From positions 36,875,111-36,939,110 of the forward strand of contig CM060081.1 in the NCBI GenBank assembly GCA_030533445.1: a stretch of 64,000 nucleotides of DNA, written 5' to 3'. The DNA comes from Cyprinodon diabolis (lineage: Eukaryota > Chordata > Actinopteri > Cyprinodontiformes > Cyprinodontidae). Under the pieces are notes generated by a model. The model was not told the DNA's origin. It saw nothing but the letters and a program-made list of their open reading frames with translations, and searched no databases. The translations under genes and the position numbers were made by a program. Numbering within the stretch: position 1 is the stretch's first letter; each line of letters begins with the position of its first letter. Positions 59,203 to 64,000 of the stretch are shown here, in pieces.

Positions 59203-60480
59203 CTACTTTTGAGTCTGTGCTGCTGCCCGCAGCCAATCGATCCGTTCATCAAAGAAGCTTATGGTACTCCTTGTGAGAATTTGCCTATTGTCAGCTGGGG
59301 CCTTCCTTAGCAAATACGCCATGAAAATCCCAAATGCTGAGCAGTCATCGTGCTGCAGCTGGTGTTCCAACATCTGGTGACCTTCGGCTAGATGGTCCAG
59401 GCGTGACTCAGGGTGTACAACATCTGTGCACATGCGCTTATTCTGGCGGGCTTGCAATCGCCTTGGCTCTGGTCGCACAGGGGGAGCTGGCAAGGCAGGG
59501 GGCAGGCCGGCAGAGGAGTTGCAGGGAGCAGGCGAGGCAGGGGGCAGGCTGGCAGAGGAGTTGCAGGGAGCAGGCAAGGCAGAACCGCTCGCAGCAGGGC
59601 GCCCACATGTAGAAGACACAGAAACAGCAGAAGAGGTGCAGGGCTTGGAGGAATACAGGTGCTGCATGATCCAGGGGGCAGAAGGTGGCTCAGAACTGGG
59701 CTCAGGGGTCGTATCTGAGCTCAGCTCAGAACTGGGATCTGTGTCTCCAGTTGTTTGTCTTTAAACAAGAAAAAAAATCAACAGCTGGTCAATGTACAGA
59801 TCATGCTCCAGTGTACATGTGTGGAACAGTACCAATGCACAGCTAGCATTCAGTATATAGTATATAGTGTCTTTCACACCCACTTTGGTACCGTCACAAT
59901 ACAAAAGTAGCGACCTTTGTTGTAGTGTTCAGGCACTTGGCACGTGTACACAGCATTGTATTTGGGGAGCTTGGTTGCTGTAGGTTCGTATAGCTTTAAT
60001 CAAAGTCTAAACAAAGGACTTTATCGCCGTGTTTACCAAACAATAGGTTAGTAAAGTTACTTTGGTTTGAATAACCACCAGCCATGTCTGTTCCACAGGA
60101 AGGATACTACATGTTGACTATAAACACGCTAGGCACATGGTTTAAGTACAAAAGTATATCAAGTTTACCTCTGAAGGGAAGTTCAACATGGTTTGTCGAT
60201 GTTTGATGAAGGATTCCAGCCAGGACATGAAGGTGTAGAACGCCGGGACCTTTTTTCCTCCTGGATCCCTGCTCTTTTTCACCCTCATGTCTTATCCCGT
60301 GCATTTTTCCACTTCCTCACCGCCTCGGCTGTATCTACGCCCACATTCATTGCTATCTCCTTCCATGAATTGCTGGAGTACGTGGTGTCCCTCAGCGTGC
60401 AGACTGCAAATGAGCTTCGCGGATGTGCTGGAATTGACAGCGCAGGTTGATCACGCTGGTGTCAGCTCTGTCAGTTGCTG
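59203..60480 (-). pseudogene. Harbinger second protein (MADF/BESS-type), broken
   Basis: Minus strand, two exons. Exon 1 (about 60480-60171) encodes a MADF DNA-binding domain: YSSNSWKEIAMNVGVDTAEA, VRKWKNARDK, then after a one-base change VKKSRDPGGKKVPAFYTFMS, WLESFIKHRQTMLNFPSE. The donor is GAG|GTAAAC at 60171. Exon 2 (59760-59203) follows the acceptor CTTGTTTAAAG. It gives a Ser/Pro/Ala-rich region with a 42-bp repeat at about 59491-59581 and a C-terminal HHCSAFGIF-like helix. It ends RIDWLRAAAQTQK, stop. At least two frame changes in exon 1 make it non-functional. Convergent with the transposase. Confidence 0.8.
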
Positions 60481-60500
60481 AACCTGCCATAGAGAACCTT

Positions 60501-60870
60501 GACCAACATGATGACGACCCACTCTTTCTGTGAGCAGGCAAGCACAGCCTGTGTGTGTGGAGGGAAATCTTATTAGTTTAAACATAACAATAATTACCAT
60601 TATTTGCTCACATTGTCATTGATTCTTTGTAGTCTTTTTTTGTTCCATTTAGGTTGTTAATGTTAATGTAATGTAAAAATGTTATAGTTGATGATTTGTA
60701 GGCTCCTTAGTGGACCACAAGGAAGAAAAGAAAAGTAGAAAAATAAAAATAGTAACTCCGCCATAGTGTCTCTTTATGGTTCATTTTGCCGGTCCCCAGC
60801 CCAGAAAGGAGAAGGGTTAGTATTGTAATAAAATAAACATTGATTTTAGATGAATACATTTTTTAGACTT
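60501..60870. other. no recognisable gene
   Basis: AT-rich sequence between the Harbinger element and the LINE tail. The missing right Harbinger terminus should lie here but was not identified. Confidence 0.35.
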
Positions 60871-60874
60871 TAGA

Positions 60875-61763
60875 CAGATTTTATTTGTCATTTTGTTTAC
60901 ACAAGAGTAAAACAAAAAGAAATTTCGTTTGGAAACAGCTCACTGGACAATTTCATCTTTTACAAGTGCAGCCTTGAAAAATAGTAAAAATGACTGTACA
61001 TTTACGTACAATTCTAACAATTTAAAAAAAAAAATATATACAAATAATGATACAAAATAAATAAATATAATAATAAGCCTCCACACCTCACAGTGAAAAA
61101 GCTGGTGAGAACGCTCTCTATGGTGCTTCTGTGGTAGCTGGTGAGGATGGGTGGGGGCAGGTGGGCTCTCCTCATTCTCCGCAAGAAGTACATGCGCTTC
61201 TGTGCCCTTTTGACCAGTGAGGTGTTATTTACATTCCAGGTGAGGGTGTCTGTGATGTGCATCCCCAGGAATTTGGTGCTGTTGACCACCTCTACAGCTG
61301 AGCTGTTGATGACCAGTGGAGCGCGGTTAGGCTGGTTCTTCCTGAAGTTCAACATGATCTCCTTCGTCTTCTCCACATTCAGGATCAAGCTGTTATCTTT
61401 GCACCAGTCCACCAGCTGCTCCACCTCCTCTCTGTTGTCCAGGTCGTTGTTATCTCTGATGAGGCCCACCACCCTAGGTGTCGTCTGCAAACTTCACGAC
61501 GGATTGGTGGTGAACCTGGGGACGTAGTCATGTGTCATCAGGGTGACCAGCAGGGGTCTCAGGAAACAGCCCTGAGGGGAGCCTGTGCTTGGACTGATGA
61601 CATCAGAGGTGTTCTGTCCAATTCGAACTGACTGAGGTCTGTTGGTGAGAAAGTTTAGCAGCCAATTGCGGAGGGGTGCATTGAATCCCAGCTGTTTCAG
61701 TTTTCCCATCAGATGCTGTGGGATGATGGTGTTGAAAGCTGAACTGAAGTTCAGGAACAGCAT
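60875..61763 (-). pseudogene. CR1/Jockey-type LINE reverse transcriptase, 5'-truncated
   Basis: Minus strand from 61763: [20 protein letters not shown] and [20 protein letters not shown] with QGC. A KFADDT catalytic box at 61480-61494 is in another frame and is followed at once by TAG. Then VEQLVDWCKDNSLILNVEKT, LVINSSAVEVVNSTKFLGMH, KRAQKRMYFLRRMRRAHL and YHRSTIESVL. The 3' tail (TTTATTTGTCATTTTGTTTA complement, about 60880-60930) is at the left. Two frame changes make it dead. Confidence 0.85.
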
Positions 61764-62228
61764 CTACACGTGGGTGTTCCACGCATCACCATCGCTGTTA
61801 ATCTGTGACTCCATGCATGCCCATCTCACAGCCGATGGAAAAAACAAGGTGAAACAAATCAACGCTGTGCTTGCTGTTATTCCAGGAGGTCTGACAAAGT
61901 AACTGCAACCGCTCGACATCGGCCATTCAAAGTAAGGCTGCGAGCGGTGTGGGACCCATGGATGACCGACGGAGACCACAGTTTCACGAAAAATGGAAGG
62001 CAGCGCAGGGCAAGTTACGCCACAGTTTGCAGATGGATTGTAGATGCTTGGGCTAACGTGTCTGCTGGCACTGTTGTTCAAGCTTTCGCAAAAGCCAGCA
62101 TCATTTCCGAGAACCGGCACGGCTCGGAAAGTGACTCTGACAGCGAAGAAGGGGAAATTGGCATGTCTGATTTAGTGCAGCTGTTTAATTCAGAAACAGA
62201 GGATGATAACTTTGATGGGTTTGATTAA
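61764..62228 (+). pseudogene. pogo/Tigger-type transposase C-terminus
   Basis: The LINE abuts the remains of a DDE transposase: DSMHAHLTADGKNKVKQINA and VLAVIPGGLTK, then TAA at 61900-61902 where Tyr is expected, LQPLDIG, and after a frame change RLRAVWDPWMTDGDHSFTKN. It continues GRQRRASYATVCRWIVDAWA, an acidic tail (ESDSDSEEGE) and DDNFDGFD, stop. IPGGLTK.LQPLD is the catalytic-core end of pogo-like transposases. The N-terminus is missing, so it is truncated at the LINE junction. Confidence 0.85.
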
Positions 62229-62719
62229 TACTTTGTAATGAATACATGAATAAAGCACAATCATACTCAGTTTTGCTCCCCCTCTATTTTTAAATATGCA
62301 GTTGTTGTGTGAAAAAAAGTTTTCAACTGTTTAGTCCAGTTAAATAAAGGAGATCGATGGATTTACTCAGTCGGCACTTTATTTCCTTTGCAAAGTAAAG
62401 GAGAACAAGACATTCACATTCACAGCATGATGGTCTGCCAAGTTCTAACCTTAGACAGAGTTGTTCCCTTGCTTTTAAGGCAGAGTCAAAACAATGTTGA
62501 ACAGTTACCTTGAAAAACTATGTGGTTTTGTTATGGGAAAAAGGTATGTTTTGTCTATAACCATCTTCCACTCAGACATTTTGTGGCCTTGCAAGTGAGA
62601 CAAACTAGCTGAGAAAAAAAACATTTTTAGAGAATACATAGCATACTTCAAATACTGAGAAGGATAGAACAAAAATAAAATTTTCCCACCACAGCAGTAG
62701 AGGTATTTAAACGTAGTAG
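62229..62719. other. no recognisable gene; pogo element 3' region
   Basis: Between the transposase stop and the terminal repeat. Probably untranslated element sequence, with AATAAAG near 62249. Confidence 0.4.
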
Positions 62720-62862
62720 AGGATATGTACCGGTATATAAAACCCGCGCCTTATAATCCGGTGCGCCTTATGTGTGTGTTAAATACAGTAATGGCACACA
62801 TAACTGAGACTGCACCTTTTAGTACGGTGCGCCTTATGGTCGTGAAAATACGGTCATAATGC
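62720..62862. repeat. pogo/Tigger-type terminal region
   Basis: GCGCCTTATAATCCGGTGCG, then CCTTATGTGTG, and later ACGGTGCGCCTTATGGTCGT with GAAAATACGGT. These are the repeated GGTGCGCCTTAT motifs of fish Tigger ends. It belongs with the transposase fragment at 61764-62228. Confidence 0.7.
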
Positions 62863-63379
62863 TGATTTTGTCAACATACCGGTCTGTGGCTTCTCTATTT
62901 AATGTGTCCCAGTAAATTACAGATCCTTTTCGAGATTTTAACACCTTTTTACTCTCTACTTCTACGTCTCTTCTTCCAACAACAATCTTGTATCAGGGCT
63001 ATGCTTACATTCGTGTAGCCCTCAACATGGCTGCCACGTCCCACAATGCAATGCGGATCCCAAGCCCTATAATAGTTTGTGAAAAATTGCTTCTCGTCAC
63101 GTTTTAATACTCCTCTCGAAAGAAAATGCGAAAATCTGTCCAAAAAAAACCCAGTGAGCACAAGTTGCTCACAGCTACATGTAGCATGCCTGCGGCTGAT
63201 GACCATAACTAAAGTGGCACGGAGCAACAAACAGATGCTGAGAAGGATGAATTTCCCACGCTCCCGGTAACACCAAGTAAGTCCCCTGCTGCCAAAAAAA
63301 ACCTTCCCTTCGAACAACAAGCAACCTTAACTCTGAAGATTCCATTACTATACTTGCTAATCTCATCAACACAAGAAGT
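62863..63379. other. upstream part of an L1-type ORF1 region
   Basis: A frame with lysine-rich residues (MRKSVQKKPSEHKLLTATC from 63126) precedes the conserved ORF1 part. It may be the ORF1 N-terminus. No other feature. Confidence 0.35.
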
Positions 63380-63866
63380 GATGTTCTAAAAAAAACACCA
63401 CAGCCTGTTCCATACGTGTTACCGAACTGGTACAGAACAGTCGCCATTGGAACCTCAGACTTCACGGAGTCCCTGAGTTGGAGAAGGAGGACGTGGTGGC
63501 GGAGGTGACCCGGATCTGTCTAGAGGTTTTACCAAGGGAAAAAGAGAGGCTTCAGCTCTTTGTTAATGTTGCTTATCAGATTGGGAAAAAGATCACCGGC
63601 AATCCCCGTCCTCATCCTATTATTATTCGCTTTGTCGCCAGGAGGTATCGAGATTATATATGGAAAGCAGCTGAAGGCAATGACTTACCTAAAAAAATTG
63701 TCTCCGTTTCACCGAAGATCTGTGCAAAGAAGAGGGCGACTTCCAGAAACTATGGCTGTCCATCCAAAAAGCTCGGGAAGAGGGGAAATCAGCCTATTTC
63801 ATAGGTGGTCGTGGTTTCATCAATGGAGTGGAGATCCCCACAACTCTTGATCTGATGGGGGAGTAA
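63380..63866 (+). pseudogene. L1-type ORF1 (RNA-binding protein) fragment
   Basis: The frame gives NLRLHGVPELEKEDVVAEVT, LPREKERLQLFVNVAYQIGK and RPHPIIIRFVARRYRDYIWK. These match the RRM and C-terminal domains of fish L1 ORF1, which binds LINE RNA. Near 63705 one base shifts the frame to EDLCKEEGDFQKLWLSIQKA, then SAYFIGGRGFINGVEIP, ending TAA at 63864-63866. So it is broken once. ORF2 would follow beyond the window. Confidence 0.75.
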
Positions 63867-64000
63867 ATTTGAATTTGCATTCCTTGTTTGATTTACTTTA
63901 TTGTTCTAAGAATGTATATGTTATTGCCAAATGATATTTAGTTCCTTAATACGGTGCTGGTCCACAATGTTTATGTTACTATTCATTTTCTCTGACCGAA

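Larger units (their letters stand above)
53733..60500. mobile_element. PIF/Harbinger element with two convergent genes, decayed and interrupted
   Basis: The left end GGGCTGGTTATACTTCTGCA at 53736 is a Harbinger-type terminus. A transposase gene runs plus (53941-56815) and a MADF-domain gene runs minus (59203-60480), tail to tail. This is the two-gene layout of animal Harbinger elements, in which the second protein assists DNA binding and nuclear import. A matching right terminus was not found. Inserts: about 54686-55935 inside the transposase, and the hAT element 57013-59161 between the genes. Confidence 0.75.

Noticed and set aside
59413..59718. Plus-strand Arg/Gly-rich frames
   Set aside because: Antisense of the Pro/Ala-rich repeat in the Harbinger second gene.

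Overview
This is nuclear DNA from a teleost fish. It is AT-rich and intron-rich, with splice-type exon boundaries and a density of fish-type transposons (hAT, Tc1, PIF/Harbinger, pogo, L1, L2, chromovirus) that leaves little unique sequence. The species cannot be fixed from the sequence.

Layout. 1-4975: LINE fragment, a decayed AAGTA-rich transposon, and a broken last exon resembling the kinase BMP2K on the minus strand. 4976-10606: a complete chromodomain Ty3/gypsy (sushi/Tf1-type) retrotransposon with AAAGT target duplications, apparently intact gag and pol, and LTRs that look identical except for one 29-bp insertion. It sits inside an older AAGT/ACTT-rich repeat (about 4748-16118), which also contains a decayed copy of a multicopy fish gene (SAMD3-like); a second decayed copy lies at 16787-17310.

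18577-43683: the one clear host gene, plus strand. It encodes a B7/butyrophilin-like immunoglobulin-superfamily membrane protein: signal peptide, two V-type Ig domains, a short linker, a C-type domain and a membrane segment. Every exon junction through the C domain is phase 1. The membrane exon appears to be out of frame by one base. Its introns are filled with LINE fragments, a Tc1 element, hAT elements and AT microsatellites.

45500-64000: a transposon graveyard. It holds hAT elements with 8-bp target duplications, an L2 LINE split by a hAT MITE, L1 ORF2 and ORF1 fragments, a decayed two-gene Harbinger element (transposase plus, MADF protein minus) carrying another hAT, a CR1/Jockey-type LINE and a pogo-type transposase end.

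The most informative system is the retrotransposon. An 11-nt LTR segment is complementary to a site just past the 5' LTR, as in Tf1-type self-priming. The gag/pol junction carries a canonical -1 slippery heptamer followed by a 12-bp stem. All calls are by eye; no alignment or database search was run.
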